Assembly: GCF_005405925.1 (NCBI RefSeq)
Contig: NZ_BJHV01000001.1
Coordinates: forward strand, 9,052,001-9,116,000
Direction of reading: 5' to 3'
From: Streptomyces antimycoticus
GTDB lineage: Bacteria; Actinomycetota; Actinomycetes; Streptomycetales; Streptomycetaceae
Length of the DNA stretch: 64,000 nt
In this document: positions 52,750 to 61,785 of the stretch, piece after piece
Numbering within the stretch: the stretch's first letter is position 1
Layout of the letters: every line of letters starts with the position of its first letter
The notes under the pieces: generated by a model
What the model was told of the DNA's origin: nothing
Databases searched by the model: none
The model's input: only the letters and a program-made list of their open reading frames with translations
Made by a program: the position numbers and the translations under genes

Positions 52750-54183
52750 ATGACGGCGGACAGTGTGCCGGCGCAGGTCGGAACGGGGGGCGAGGCACCG
52801 TCCGACGATCCGTACGCACTGCGGACGGGCGACATCAAGGAGCCGCCGCGCGATCTACGCGGAACGGTGCGCCGGCTGGGCCCCGGGATGATCCTCTCCG
52901 CCGCCGTGGTCGGATCCGGTGAGCTGATCACCACCACCTCCCTGGGCGCCAAGGCGGGCTTCGTGCTGCTGTGGCTGGTCATCGCCAGCGCGCTGGTCAA
53001 GGTGTGGGTGCAGATGGAGCTGGCCCGCTGGACGATCCTCACCGGCAAGACGGCCCTGGCCGGCTACAGCCAGGTCCCGCCCAAGGTGGGCCGGGTCGGC
53101 TGGATCAATGTGCTGTGGATCCTCATGGACTTCGCCAAGATGCTCCAGCGCGGAGGCATGATCGGCGGCACCGCCGCCGCGTTCAGCATCCTCGCCCCGA
53201 TCGGTGGCGCACCGCTGGGCCGCACCTCGCTCACCGTCTGGACCGTGATCGTGGTCGCGTCCGTCGTCGCGCTGATGTACACGGGCCGCTACGGAATGGT
53301 GGAGAAGGCCGGGTTCATCACCGTCGTCTTCTTCACCCTCTCCACCGTCGCCCTCGCGGTCGGGCTGCCCTGGACCGAGTTCGGCTACGGCGGCTCCGAT
53401 CTGGCTTCCGGGCTGACCCTGTCCATCCCCGCCGGGACACTCGGCTTCGCCGTCGCCATGTTCGGCATCACCGGTGTCGGCGCGGATGAGATGACCACCT
53501 ACACCTACTGGTGTCTGGAGAAGGGGTACGCCCGCTGGACCGGCCCCGACGACGGCACCGAGGCCCGGGCCCGGCGCGCCGAGGGCTGGATCCGGGTGAT
53601 GCGGATCGACGCACTCACCTCATGGGTCGTCTGCACCCTGTGCACGCTCTCCTTCTACATCATCGGCGCGGCCATCCTGCACCGGCAGAAGCTGGTGCCC
53701 GAGGGCAACGACATGATCACCACGCTGTCCCGGATGTACACCGACACCCTCGGCCCCGCGGGCAAGTACCTCTTCCTCATCGGCGCCATCGCCGTCCTCT
53801 ACTCCACGATCATCGCCTCCACCGCGAGCGTGCCGCGGCTGTGGACCAACACCCTCGGACTGCTCGGCGTATTCGACTGGCGGAACGTCAAGGCCCGGCA
53901 GCGTGTCATCCGCCTGCTCACCGTCGTCCTGCCGCCCCTGTGGGCCGCCTTCTACCTCTATCTGCAGGAGCCGGTGCTGATGGTGCAGGTCGGGGGCATC
54001 GCGGGCGGGATCTTCCTGCTCGCGGTCGTGATCGCGGTCTGGCGGCTGCGCGCCACGGAGGTCGATCCGCGGTTCCGCCGCAACCCGGTGCTGAACGGCG
54101 CGCTGGTGGTCAGCAGTACGGCCATCGGCGCCCTGGGAATCTATTCGGTCCTCGATGTCCTCGGGTTCGGGGTGGGGAGTTGA
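52750..54183 (+). CDS. Nramp-related transporter lacking the classic metal-binding motifs
   Basis: A 477-residue membrane protein with about 11 helices that aligns with the Nramp fold: LGPGMILSAAVVGSGELITTTSLGAKAGFVLLWL (helices 1-2, in pieces) and FGITGVGADEMTTYTYWCLEKGY (helix 6). In metal transporters helix 1 carries DPGN and helix 6 MPH; here the equivalent places read GSGE and GAD. It therefore may not carry Mn or Fe. A charged loop EKGYARWTGPDDGTEARARRAEGW follows. ATG 52750 with GGGGAGG. First gene of a three-gene cluster; substrate could be an organic acid or Mg. Confidence 0.83.
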   Translation: MTADSVPAQVGTGGEAPSDDPYALRTGDIKEPPRDLRGTVRRLGPGMILSAAVVGSGELITTTSLGAKAGFVLLWLVIASALVKVWVQMELARWTILTGKTALAGYSQVPPKVGRVGWINVLWILMDFAKMLQRGGMIGGTAAAFSILAPIGGAPLGRTSLTVWTVIVVASVVALMYTGRYGMVEKAGFITVVFFTLSTVALAVGLPWTEFGYGGSDLASGLTLSIPAGTLGFAVAMFGITGVGADEMTTYTYWCLEKGYARWTGPDDGTEARARRAEGWIRVMRIDALTSWVVCTLCTLSFYIIGAAILHRQKLVPEGNDMITTLSRMYTDTLGPAGKYLFLIGAIAVLYSTIIASTASVPRLWTNTLGLLGVFDWRNVKARQRVIRLLTVVLPPLWAAFYLYLQEPVLMVQVGGIAGGIFLLAVVIAVWRLRATEVDPRFRRNPVLNGALVVSSTAIGALGIYSVLDVLGFGVGS

Positions 54184-54188
54184 ACGCG

Positions 54189-55169
54189 TTGAGCGAGACG
54201 AACGAGGCCGGGGCAGCCACCGGCCACGAGGTCCTGGTGACCACACCCAGCTTCGGACAGCATGCGAGTGAGCCATGGGAGGTGTTCGAGGCCGCCGGGG
54301 TGCGGGCACGCACCGCGAGCGCGGCGCATCCGCTCACCGAGCGGCAGTTGATCGAGGAGGCCGAGGGCGTCAAGGCGCTGGTCGTCGGTCTCGACCCGGT
54401 GACGGCGGCCGTCCTGCACGCGGCACCGGGGCTCACGGTCGTCGCCAAACACGGCGTCGGCACCGACAACATCGACCTGGCCGCGGCCGCCGCCCAGGGG
54501 GTTCGCGTGGTCAATGCCCCCGGGAGCAACACCACCGCGGTCGCCGATATGACGATGGCCCTGCTGCTGGCCGCCGTACGGCGTATCGTGCCCGCGCACG
54601 CCTCGGTCACCGCCGGCCGCTGGGACCGCTTCTTCGGGCCCGAACTGGCCGGCCGCACCCTCGGCATCGTCGGCTTCGGCCGGATCGGACAGGCGGTCGC
54701 CCGCCGCGCCCGGGGCTTCGACATGGACCTCATCGCCTACGATCCCCACCTCCCCGCCGCCGTCTTCGCCGAGCAGGGGGTGCCGGCCGTGACCCTCGAC
54801 GAGTTGATCGCGGCCGCCGATGTGATCACCCTGCACCTGCCGATGCCCTCGGGCGGACCGCTGCTCGGCCGCGCCGAACTGGCGGCCATGAAGCCGGGGT
54901 CCTGCGTCATCAATACGGCGCGGGGCGGGCTCGTCGACGAGGACGCCCTGGCCGAGCTGCTGCACAGCGGGCATCTCGCGGCGGCCGGTATCGATGTGTT
55001 CGCCACCGAACCCCCCGCCGGGAATCCGCTGCTCACCGCCCCCAACGCGGTGCTGACCCCGCACTGCGCCGCGTTCACCCAGCAGGCCAACGCCGCGATG
55101 GGCAGCACCGTGGCCGCCGATGTGGTGCGCGTCCTGCGGGGGGAGGAACCGGTGCACGCCGTGGTGTGA
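54189..55169 (+). CDS. D-2-hydroxyacid dehydrogenase (phosphoglycerate dehydrogenase-like)
   Basis: A 326-residue NAD-dependent dehydrogenase: VAKHGVGTDNIDL, NTTAVADMTMALLLA, nucleotide fold GIVGFGRIGQAVARRA, catalytic Arg in NTARGGLVDEDAL, Glu in DVFATEPP and His in TPHCAAFT. No ATG start is available: TTG at 54189 (nine bases after GGGGAG) or TTG 54180 overlapping the transporter stop. Translationally coupled to the transporter. It interconverts a 2-keto acid and a D-2-hydroxyacid; with the aldolase gene downstream it may process a sugar-derived acid. Confidence 0.88.
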   Translation: MSETNEAGAATGHEVLVTTPSFGQHASEPWEVFEAAGVRARTASAAHPLTERQLIEEAEGVKALVVGLDPVTAAVLHAAPGLTVVAKHGVGTDNIDLAAAAAQGVRVVNAPGSNTTAVADMTMALLLAAVRRIVPAHASVTAGRWDRFFGPELAGRTLGIVGFGRIGQAVARRARGFDMDLIAYDPHLPAAVFAEQGVPAVTLDELIAAADVITLHLPMPSGGPLLGRAELAAMKPGSCVINTARGGLVDEDALAELLHSGHLAAAGIDVFATEPPAGNPLLTAPNAVLTPHCAAFTQQANAAMGSTVAADVVRVLRGEEPVHAVV

Positions 55170-55218
55170 ACGCGCCATGGCCCACCCCGTAGCCGCTTGC
55201 GGGAAAGCTCCTGAGCCA

Positions 55219-55248
55219 GAACGAGAGAGAACGAGAGAGAACGAGAGA
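55219..55248 (+). repeat. GAACGAGAGA tandem repeat, three copies, at the aldolase ribosome site
   Basis: Three exact 10-base copies end 10 bases before the aldolase ATG. Each contains GAGAGA, so the array offers several weak ribosome-binding registers and no single strong one. Slippage in the array could alter spacing. Confidence 0.75.
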
Positions 55249-55258
55249 AGCTGACAGC

Positions 55259-56026
55259 ATGAACACTTCCCCCGCCGACTTCGCCGCCCGGCTGCGCGCC
55301 CGCCAGCGGATCATCGGCTACTGGGTCGTCCTCGACAACCCCGTGGGCACCGAGCGCCTGGCCGGACTCGGCTACGACTACATCTGCGTCGACGCCCAGC
55401 ACGGCCTCCTCGACTACAAGGGCACCCTCGGCGCGATGACCGCCATCGACGCCCGCGGCACCGCCGCCGGTATGGTGCGCGTCCCGGCCAACGACGGCTT
55501 CTGGATCGGCCAGGCGCTGGATGCCGGGGCCCGCGGGGTCATCGTCCCGCTGGTCAACACCGCCGAGGAGGCGGCCGCCGCGGTCGCCGCCTGCCGCTAC
55601 CCCCCGCTCGGGGTGCGCTCGTACGGCCCGATGCGCTCGGGCCTGCGCGTGGGCCCCGCCCCGGCCGAGTCCAATCAGCAGGTCGCCTGCATCGTGATGA
55701 TCGAGACGGCCCAGGCACTGGCCAATACCGCGGAGATCTGTGCCACGGACGGGCTCGACGGCGTCTACATCGGCCCCTCCGACCTCACCATCGCGCTCGG
55801 CGGCCGCACCTCGACCGACACCTCGGTGGCGGAGAAGTTCGACGCGGCGCTGGCGAAGGTCGCCGAGGAGGCACGGACCGCGGGCATCGCCGCGGGTATC
55901 CACTGCCCCGACGGGGCGACGGCCGCCAAGCGGCTGGCCCAGGGCTTCACCTTCGCCACCGTCAGCAGCGACCTGGTCCACCTGGAGCAGGCGGCCGCCG
56001 CGCATTTGCGCGACGCGACCGCCTGA
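55259..56026 (+). CDS. HpcH/HpaI class II aldolase
   Basis: A 255-residue metal-dependent pyruvate-type aldolase: IIGYWVVLDNP, YDYICVDAQHGLLDY (His base), VRVPANDGFWIGQALDAGARGVIVPLVNT, VMIETAQAL (metal Glu), IGPSDLTIALG (metal Asp), and GIHCPDG. The family cleaves 4-hydroxy-2-keto acids to pyruvate and an aldehyde. The cluster of transporter, 2-hydroxyacid dehydrogenase and this aldolase suggests catabolism of a sugar acid or related compound under DeoR control. Confidence 0.92.
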   Translation: MNTSPADFAARLRARQRIIGYWVVLDNPVGTERLAGLGYDYICVDAQHGLLDYKGTLGAMTAIDARGTAAGMVRVPANDGFWIGQALDAGARGVIVPLVNTAEEAAAAVAACRYPPLGVRSYGPMRSGLRVGPAPAESNQQVACIVMIETAQALANTAEICATDGLDGVYIGPSDLTIALGGRTSTDTSVAEKFDAALAKVAEEARTAGIAAGIHCPDGATAAKRLAQGFTFATVSSDLVHLEQAAAAHLRDATA

Positions 56027-56074
56027 GCGCCCCCGGACCCGGGGCCGGGGCGGTGGAGCCCACGGGGCGGGGGT

Positions 56075-56102
56075 CCGGGGCTCCGCCCCGGCAAAGCCCC
56101 GG
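56075..56102. terminator. Hairpin between the aldolase and FAD oxidoreductase genes
   Basis: CCGGGGCT (56075-56082) pairs with AGCCCCGG (56095-56102), within a GC-rich segment of further partial repeats, in the gap between two convergent genes. Typical of Streptomyces terminators. Confidence 0.6.
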
Positions 56103-56109
56103 GCCCGGG

Positions 56110-57480
56110 TCAGCTCTCCACGCGCAGCGGCGGGTCCGTCAGGCCACGGACCCGCGGCAGCAGCACCGTCCGCAGGGCGACCCCGGGGGAGAGCAGACGG
56201 GACGGGCCCGCCGCGAGATAGGTGACGTCCCGGAACGCCGCGCCGACCACCGGATCGATCGCCGCCCGGTCCGCCAACCGCCCGAAGTACCAGCTCCGCA
56301 GCCGCTCGGCAGCCCCGGGCGGCGTGGTGTCCGCGTCCGCGGCGTACGGGCGGTCCGCGCCGACGGCGGTCAGCCAGGCGGTGTCGCTCGCCCGGGCCAC
56401 GGCGCGCTGTGCCGTGGCCGCGAAACCGGGCCGCAGACCCGACTCGGCCAGGCAGCGGCGCAGGGCCAGCCCGCTGAGGACGGCCACCGCCATGCCCTGA
56501 CCGTAGATCGGGTTGAAGGTGCAGGCGGCGTCCGAGACCGCGAGGAACCCCTCGGGCAGCGCGCCCGGGGCGTCGTAGTGGCGGCGGCGGTTGGAGGTGT
56601 CGCGGAACCCGTACGGCGGGGACACCGGCTCACAGGTCCGCAGATGCTCGTACAGCGTGGGCTCGTTGAGGGACTTGACGAAGCCGAGCACCTCCGAGCT
56701 CTCGGTCGGCGGATGCTGGCCGCGCACCCCCGAGAGCGTCAGCAGCCAGTTGCCGCCCTCGACCGGCGACCATGCCGCGCCGCGCGGACAGTCCGGGCGC
56801 GGCTGGATCACCATCACCATGTCCAGCGGTTCGGCGGGCCGGAACATCTGGGTGCAGTAGCCGATCCCCGCGTCGACGACCTCCTCGCGCGGCGCCGGAG
56901 CGCCCAGTTCCGCCAGCCACTTGGGGGCGCGCGAGCCACGCCCCGAGGCGTCGATGACCAGATCGGCGGGCAGCTCCCGGGCGGTGCGCCCGGCGTCGCG
57001 CGCCCGCACCCGTACGCCGGTCACCCGGTCCGCGCCGCCGAGCAGCCCGATGGCCTCGGTGCCCTGGAGCACCTCCACCCGGGTGCCGGATCCCTCGGCT
57101 TCGGCCAGCACCCGCGCCCGTACGGTGGCGTCGAACAGCGCCCGGGTGCAGCTCGTCGTGGCGTGCCGGCCCTCGTGGAAGCGGCGCTGCCAGCCGTTGG
57201 GGGCCTTGGTGATCACATCGCGCGGCGCCTCCAGGCGATGCGCGCCCGCCGCCTCCAGCTCACCGTTCAGCCCGGGGAACAGCTCTTCCAGGGCCCGCCG
57301 TCCGCCGCTGAGGAAGACATGCAGATGACGTCCCTGGGGCACGCCCTTGCGGAAGGCGGGCTGCTCCGGGTAACGGTCGCGCTCCACCAGGGTGACCGTG
57401 TCGACGTGGCCGAGGAGCGCCCCCGCGGCCAGTGTGCCCGCGAGCCCTCCGCCCACCACCACCGCGTCGCCCTTGCCCAT
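56110..57480 (-). CDS. FAD-dependent oxidoreductase, geranylgeranyl-reductase/monooxygenase-like
   Basis: A 456-residue flavoprotein: FAD fold VVVGGGLAGTLAAGALL, Glu in TLVERDRYPE, LVIDASGRGSRAPKWLAELG, and the second FAD motif VSDAACTFNPIYGQGMAVAVLSGLALRR. These motifs place it with the RebC/halogenase/geranylgeranyl reductase group. No halogenase WxWxIP motif is seen. ATG 57480. It stands alone, separated by a terminator from the upstream dehydrogenase gene and convergent with the aldolase. Substrate unknown. Confidence 0.85.
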   Translation of the reverse strand: MGKGDAVVVGGGLAGTLAAGALLGHVDTVTLVERDRYPEQPAFRKGVPQGRHLHVFLSGGRRALEELFPGLNGELEAAGAHRLEAPRDVITKAPNGWQRRFHEGRHATTSCTRALFDATVRARVLAEAEGSGTRVEVLQGTEAIGLLGGADRVTGVRVRARDAGRTARELPADLVIDASGRGSRAPKWLAELGAPAPREEVVDAGIGYCTQMFRPAEPLDMVMVIQPRPDCPRGAAWSPVEGGNWLLTLSGVRGQHPPTESSEVLGFVKSLNEPTLYEHLRTCEPVSPPYGFRDTSNRRRHYDAPGALPEGFLAVSDAACTFNPIYGQGMAVAVLSGLALRRCLAESGLRPGFAATAQRAVARASDTAWLTAVGADRPYAADADTTPPGAAERLRSWYFGRLADRAAIDPVVGAAFRDVTYLAAGPSRLLSPGVALRTVLLPRVRGLTDPPLRVES

Positions 57481-57508
57481 CTGCCCGCCCTCTCGCCGAC
57501 CGTGATCA

Positions 57509-57548
57509 TTGACGGCCCAAGCCTGGTGCCCCGGGCCTGGGCCGTCAA
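57509..57548 (-). terminator. Hairpin terminator after the zinc dehydrogenase gene
   Basis: TTGACGGCCCA (57509-57519) pairs perfectly with TGGGCCGTCAA (57538-57548), and the loop holds a further partial GC pairing. It starts 11 bases past the dehydrogenase stop in the leftward direction. Confidence 0.75.
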
Positions 57549-57558
57549 CCACGTACGG

Positions 57559-58548
57559 TTACGGGACGACCACGATCTTCCGGCCCTGTCCCGCCTTGAA
57601 CTGGTCGAGCGCCTGGGGGTACTCCTCCAGCGGCAGCCGGTGGCTGATGAAGATCTTCGGGTCCAGCACCCCGGTCGCGAACAGCCCGGCGGCACGTTCA
57701 TAGCTGTGCAGCACGGCCATGGAGCCGGTGATGGTGATCTCCTGGTTGTAGATCTTGTACGGCTCGATGGTGGCCCGCGTCGCGTAGTCGGAGACACCGA
57801 ACTGCAGGAACGTTCCGGCCTTGGCCACCCGGCCCAGGCCGTCCTGAATGGCGGCCTGGTTGCCGGTGGCGTCGATGACCACGTCCCAGCCGCGCGGCTG
57901 CTCCAGCTCGTCCGCCGAGGCGGCGGACCGGGTGCAGCCGAGGGTGCCGGCGGTGGCCAGTCGCTCGGAGTTGACGTCGAGCATGTCCACGCTGGCGGCG
58001 CCGGTGCGCTTGGCCAGCTCCAGCATCATCAGCCCCATGGTGCCGGAGCCGTAGATGAGCACCTCGGCGCCCAGGTTGCCGTTGAGCACGTCATAGCCGC
58101 GCACCGCGCAGGACAGCGGCTCGATCAGGGCCGCGTCGGCCACGTCCACATGCTCGGGCAGCTTGACGCAGTTGGCCACCGGGGCCACCGCGAACTCGGC
58201 GGCCCCGCCGGCGACGCTGACCCCGATCGCGTTCCAGTTGTCGCACAGATTGCCCCGGCCGATCCGGCAGTAACGGCACTCGTGGCAGTGCAGGGAAGGG
58301 TCGACCGCGACCCGGTCGCCCACCTCCAGTTCGGTGACACCGCTGCCGATGCCCACGACCACCCCGGCGAACTCATGCCCGGGGACGATCGGCAGCGTGG
58401 GCGCGAACTCGCCCTGCAGAATGTGCAGATCGGTGCCGCACAGCCCGCAGGCCGCCACGTCCACCACGACCTCACGGGGGCCCGGGGTGGGGTCCGCGAC
58501 GGTGGCGACGGTGACCTTGCCCGGGGCTTCGATGACTGCGGCCCTCAT
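57559..58548 (-). CDS. Zinc-dependent polyol/alcohol dehydrogenase
   Basis: A 329-residue medium-chain dehydrogenase: CGLCGTDLHILQGEF and GHEFAGVVVG (catalytic zinc), HCHECRYCRIGRGNLC (structural zinc), YGSGTMGLMMLELAKRTGA (NAD fold). ATG 58548 overlaps the stop of the upstream permease (ATGA), with AGGAG upstream. Last gene of a binding protein, permease, permease, dehydrogenase operon, so it probably oxidizes the imported sugar alcohol or sugar. Confidence 0.93.
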   Translation of the reverse strand: MRAAVIEAPGKVTVATVADPTPGPREVVVDVAACGLCGTDLHILQGEFAPTLPIVPGHEFAGVVVGIGSGVTELEVGDRVAVDPSLHCHECRYCRIGRGNLCDNWNAIGVSVAGGAAEFAVAPVANCVKLPEHVDVADAALIEPLSCAVRGYDVLNGNLGAEVLIYGSGTMGLMMLELAKRTGAASVDMLDVNSERLATAGTLGCTRSAASADELEQPRGWDVVIDATGNQAAIQDGLGRVAKAGTFLQFGVSDYATRATIEPYKIYNQEITITGSMAVLHSYERAAGLFATGVLDPKIFISHRLPLEEYPQALDQFKAGQGRKIVVVP

Positions 58549-59423
58549 TTGACTGCTCCTAGCGACAGGCCCTGGACCAGCTTGTCCTGGGCGGCGAAAC
58601 CGGCGGCGAGTACCGGCAGAGAAATGACCATCGACGCCGCGCACACCTTGGCCAGGAACAGCCCCTGGCTGGTGACGAACGTGGTCAGGAACGCCGGGGC
58701 GGTCTGGGCGACCACACCGGTGAGCACTTGGGCGAAGAGCATCTCGTTCCAGCTGAAGATGAAGCAGATCAGCGAGGTGGCGGCGATGCCCGGGCCCGCG
58801 ATCGGGGCGACGACCCGCCACAGGATGGTGGGCAGCCGCGCCCCGTCCATCTGGGCGGCCTCGATGATCGACACCGGGATGTCGGCGAGGAAGGACTGCA
58901 TCATCCACACCGCGATCGGCAGGTTCATCGAGGTGTAGAGGATCACCAACAACCAGACGTTGTCCAGGAAGTTGATGTCCCTCGCGAACAGGAACACCGG
59001 CAGCAGTCCGGCCACCACCGGCAGCATCTTGGTGGACAGGAAGAAGAACATCACATCCGTCCACTTGCGCACCGGCCGGATCGACAGCGCGAACGCCGCC
59101 GGAAGCGCCAGCACCAGCACGAGGCAGGTGGAGAAGAGGGAGGTGCCCACCGAGTTGAGCAGCGCGGGCCAGGGGCTCGCCCCGCCGTCCACGCCGAAGA
59201 AGTCCTTGTATCCGTCGAGGGTCAGCGGAGCGGCCAGCGACGGCGGGTTGGTGGCGGCGTCGGCCTCGGAGTGGAACGAGGTCAGCAGCATCCACAGCAC
59301 GGGCAGGACGAAGACGATGCCGATGAACCAGGCCAGTACGCCGAGCGCGGCACCGCGCCGCTTGGCCCGGCGGGTGGCTTCCGGAACGGATGTGATGGGC
59401 ACCGGGGTGCTCACGGCGGTCAT
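58545..59423 (-). CDS. Carbohydrate ABC transporter permease (MalG-like)
   Basis: A 292-residue inner-membrane protein with six helices; first helix LGVLAWFIGIVFVLPVLWMLLTSF, then PLTLDGYKDFF, and the coupling motif EAAQMDGARLPTILWRVVAPIAGPG. Overlaps both neighbours at ATGA junctions. Works with the permease at 59420 and the binding protein at 60382. No ATP-binding gene is in the operon, so a shared MsiK-type ATPase is likely, as in other Streptomyces sugar importers. Confidence 0.93.
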   Translation of the reverse strand: MTAVSTPVPITSVPEATRRAKRRGAALGVLAWFIGIVFVLPVLWMLLTSFHSEADAATNPPSLAAPLTLDGYKDFFGVDGGASPWPALLNSVGTSLFSTCLVLVLALPAAFALSIRPVRKWTDVMFFFLSTKMLPVVAGLLPVFLFARDINFLDNVWLLVILYTSMNLPIAVWMMQSFLADIPVSIIEAAQMDGARLPTILWRVVAPIAGPGIAATSLICFIFSWNEMLFAQVLTGVVAQTAPAFLTTFVTSQGLFLAKVCAASMVISLPVLAAGFAAQDKLVQGLSLGAVK

Positions 59424-60385
59424 GCGCGGGACGCCTCCTCACGGAAGAGGGACGACACCACGCGCAGCGCGAAGGTGGCGATGATGATCGTGCCGATCAC
59501 CACCACGACCCCCGCGGCCGATGCCAGCCCGTACTCGTGGGCGTTGTAGAAGGTTTCGTAAATGGTGTACGGCAGGTTGGCGGTGTCCAGGCCACCGCGG
59601 GTCATGGTGAAGACGGCGTCGAAGTTCTGCACGATGTAGATGGATCCGAGCAGGGTGCCGAGCTCCAGATAGCGGCGCAGATGGGGAAGCGTCAGGAAGC
59701 GGAAGATCTGCCAGTTGCCCGCCCCGTCCAGCCGGGCCGCCTCGATCATGTCCAGCGGGCGGCTCTGCAGCCCGGCCAGCAGGATGAGCATCATGAACGG
59801 CGTCCACTGCCAGATCAGCGACGCCTCCACCGCGATCAGCGGCGTATCGGTCAGCCACTCCGGCTGGGGCCCGCCCAGCCAGTTGAGCACGCCGTTGAAC
59901 AGGCCGTACTCGGGGTTGTACAGCGCGTGCTTCCACAGCAGCGCCGAGGCCACCGGCACCAGCAGGAACGGTGCGATGAGCATGGTGCGGACCAGGCCCC
60001 GGCCGCGGAACTTGCGGTCCAGCAGCAGCGCAAGCAGCAGCCCCAGCACCACGCTGACGATCACCACGGAGGCGGTCAGCAGCACAGTGGTGACGATGGA
60101 CTCGCGCAGCGCGTCGTCGCTGAGCACCGTCTTGTAGTTCTCCAGCCCCGCGAACGCACGGCGGTCGGGCCGGAACGAGTTCCAGTCGAAGAGCGAGATC
60201 ACCAGGGTGGCCACGAACGGAAGCTGGGTGACCACGATCAGGAAGATCAGTGCGGGCAGCAGCGGTGCCCGGGTGGCCCACTCCCGGGCCCGGTTCCGCT
60301 GCGCCACGGGGCGCCGTGCGGAGGTGGGCGCCGCGGTCGGTGGCCGCTCGCCGCTTACGGATACTGCCGTCGTCGGATTACTCAT
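59420..60385 (-). CDS. Carbohydrate ABC transporter permease (MalF-like)
   Basis: A 321-residue permease: first helix APLLPALIFLIVVTQLPFVATLVISLFDW, FAGLENYKTVL, coupling motif EAARLDGAGNWQIFRFLTLPHLRRYLELG, and PYTIYETFYNAHEYGLASA near the end. ATG 60385 overlaps the binding-protein stop. By motif closest to sorbitol/mannitol-type (SmoF/MtlF-like) permeases, which fits the dehydrogenase at the operon end. Confidence 0.93.
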   Translation of the reverse strand: MSNPTTAVSVSGERPPTAAPTSARRPVAQRNRAREWATRAPLLPALIFLIVVTQLPFVATLVISLFDWNSFRPDRRAFAGLENYKTVLSDDALRESIVTTVLLTASVVIVSVVLGLLLALLLDRKFRGRGLVRTMLIAPFLLVPVASALLWKHALYNPEYGLFNGVLNWLGGPQPEWLTDTPLIAVEASLIWQWTPFMMLILLAGLQSRPLDMIEAARLDGAGNWQIFRFLTLPHLRRYLELGTLLGSIYIVQNFDAVFTMTRGGLDTANLPYTIYETFYNAHEYGLASAAGVVVVIGTIIIATFALRVVSSLFREEASRA

Positions 60386-61731
60386 CGGTACTCCTCGCCG
60401 ACCTTCTCGGCCAGCTGCTGCGACTTCTTCAATGCCGACTCGACCGATTGCTTTCCGGCGATGGCGGCGCTGATCTCCTGGGCGACCTTGGTGCCCAGAT
60501 CGGCGAATTCGGGGATATCGACGAACTGGATGCCGATGGTCGGCCGGGGCTGCACTCCCGGATCACGCGGCTTGGCGGCGAGGATCGCCTTGCGGGTCTC
60601 CTCGGAGAAGGAGCCGGCGGTGTCGCGGTAGTCCGGATTGGAATAGGTGGACGACCGCTTGCCCGCGGGTACGTTGGCATAGCCGAAGTTCTTGCCGACC
60701 AGGTCCTCGTACTTCTTGCTGGATGCCCAGGAGATGAACTTCCACGCGTCGTCGGGGTGGCGCGTCGCCTTCTGGACGCCCCAGGCCCAGGTGTAGAGCC
60801 AGCCCGAGCTGTCGGTCTTCTCCACCGGCGCCTGGACATAGCCGATCTTGCCCTTGACCGGGGACTTCGCGGCCTCCAGCGACCCGGCGGCCGAGGTGGC
60901 GTCGTACCACATGGCGCTCTTGCCCTGGGTGAGGTTGTTCAGGCACTCGGCGAAGCCCGACTGGGCCGCACCGGCCTCACCGTGCTTGCGCACCAGGTCG
61001 ACATAGAACTTGGTCGCCTTGGTGAACTCGGGCGAGTCCAGCTGTGCCTTCCAGTCCTTGGTGAACCAGGTGCCGCCGAAGGTGTTGACCACCGTGGTCA
61101 GCGGGGCCATCAGCTCACCCCAGCCGGGCAGTCCGCGCAGGCAGATGCCGTTCATCCCCTTGCGGGAGCCGTCCACCTTGGACGCGATGTCCGCGACCTG
61201 CTGCCAGGTGGGCCGCTCGGGCATCTTCAGATGCTTCTCGGCCAGGACGTCCTTGCGGTACATCAGGAACGACGACTCGCCGTAGAAGGGCTCGGCATAG
61301 AGCTTGCCGTCCTCGGCGGTCAGCGACTGCCGCATCGAGGGGAGGACGTCCTTCTGGTCGAATGCCTTGTCCTTGGCGGCGTAGCCGTCCAGCGGCATCA
61401 GCCAGCCGTTCTTCGCGTAGAAGGGCACCTCGAAATTGCTGATGGTGGCCACGTCGTACTGGCGCGCCTGATTGGCGAAGTCCTGGCTGATCTTGTCGCG
61501 GACCTCGTTCTCGGGCATCATCGTGAAATTGACCGTGATGCCCGTTTCCTTGGTGAAATATTTCTTGGTGAGCTTCTGCAAGTCCACCATCTGCGGGTTG
61601 TTCACCATCAGCACGCGGATGGTCTTGTCGCCTGAGCTGCCGCCCCCCATACCGGCGCAACCGGTCAGGAGCGCGCCCGCGGTCAGGGCCACCACCGGTA
61701 TCCGGGCAGCACGAAGAGTCAGGACTGGCAT
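60382..61731 (-). CDS. ABC transporter sugar/polyol-binding lipoprotein
   Basis: A 449-residue family 1 extracellular solute-binding protein. Signal sequence with lipobox LTGC (Cys25), then the mature domain: KTIRVLMVNNPQMVDLQKL, YDVATISNFEVPFYAKNGWLMPLD, CLRGLPGWGELMAPLTTVVNTFGG, SAMWYDATSAAGSL and YTWAWGVQKATRHPDDAWKFISW. ATG 61731 lacks a strong ribosome site. It starts 54 bases after the DeoR gene on the same strand and heads the importer operon. Confidence 0.93.
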   Translation of the reverse strand: MPVLTLRAARIPVVALTAGALLTGCAGMGGGSSGDKTIRVLMVNNPQMVDLQKLTKKYFTKETGITVNFTMMPENEVRDKISQDFANQARQYDVATISNFEVPFYAKNGWLMPLDGYAAKDKAFDQKDVLPSMRQSLTAEDGKLYAEPFYGESSFLMYRKDVLAEKHLKMPERPTWQQVADIASKVDGSRKGMNGICLRGLPGWGELMAPLTTVVNTFGGTWFTKDWKAQLDSPEFTKATKFYVDLVRKHGEAGAAQSGFAECLNNLTQGKSAMWYDATSAAGSLEAAKSPVKGKIGYVQAPVEKTDSSGWLYTWAWGVQKATRHPDDAWKFISWASSKKYEDLVGKNFGYANVPAGKRSSTYSNPDYRDTAGSFSEETRKAILAAKPRDPGVQPRPTIGIQFVDIPEFADLGTKVAQEISAAIAGKQSVESALKKSQQLAEKVGEEYR

Positions 61732-61785
61732 AACGGGTCCAATCGAAGGGACGTGGGGAAGGTGAAAAACAGCGGAGGAAGGGCG

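Noticed and set aside
56110..57480. Flavin-dependent halogenase
   Set aside because: The FAD motifs fit the broad superfamily but the halogenase WxWxIP motif is not seen.
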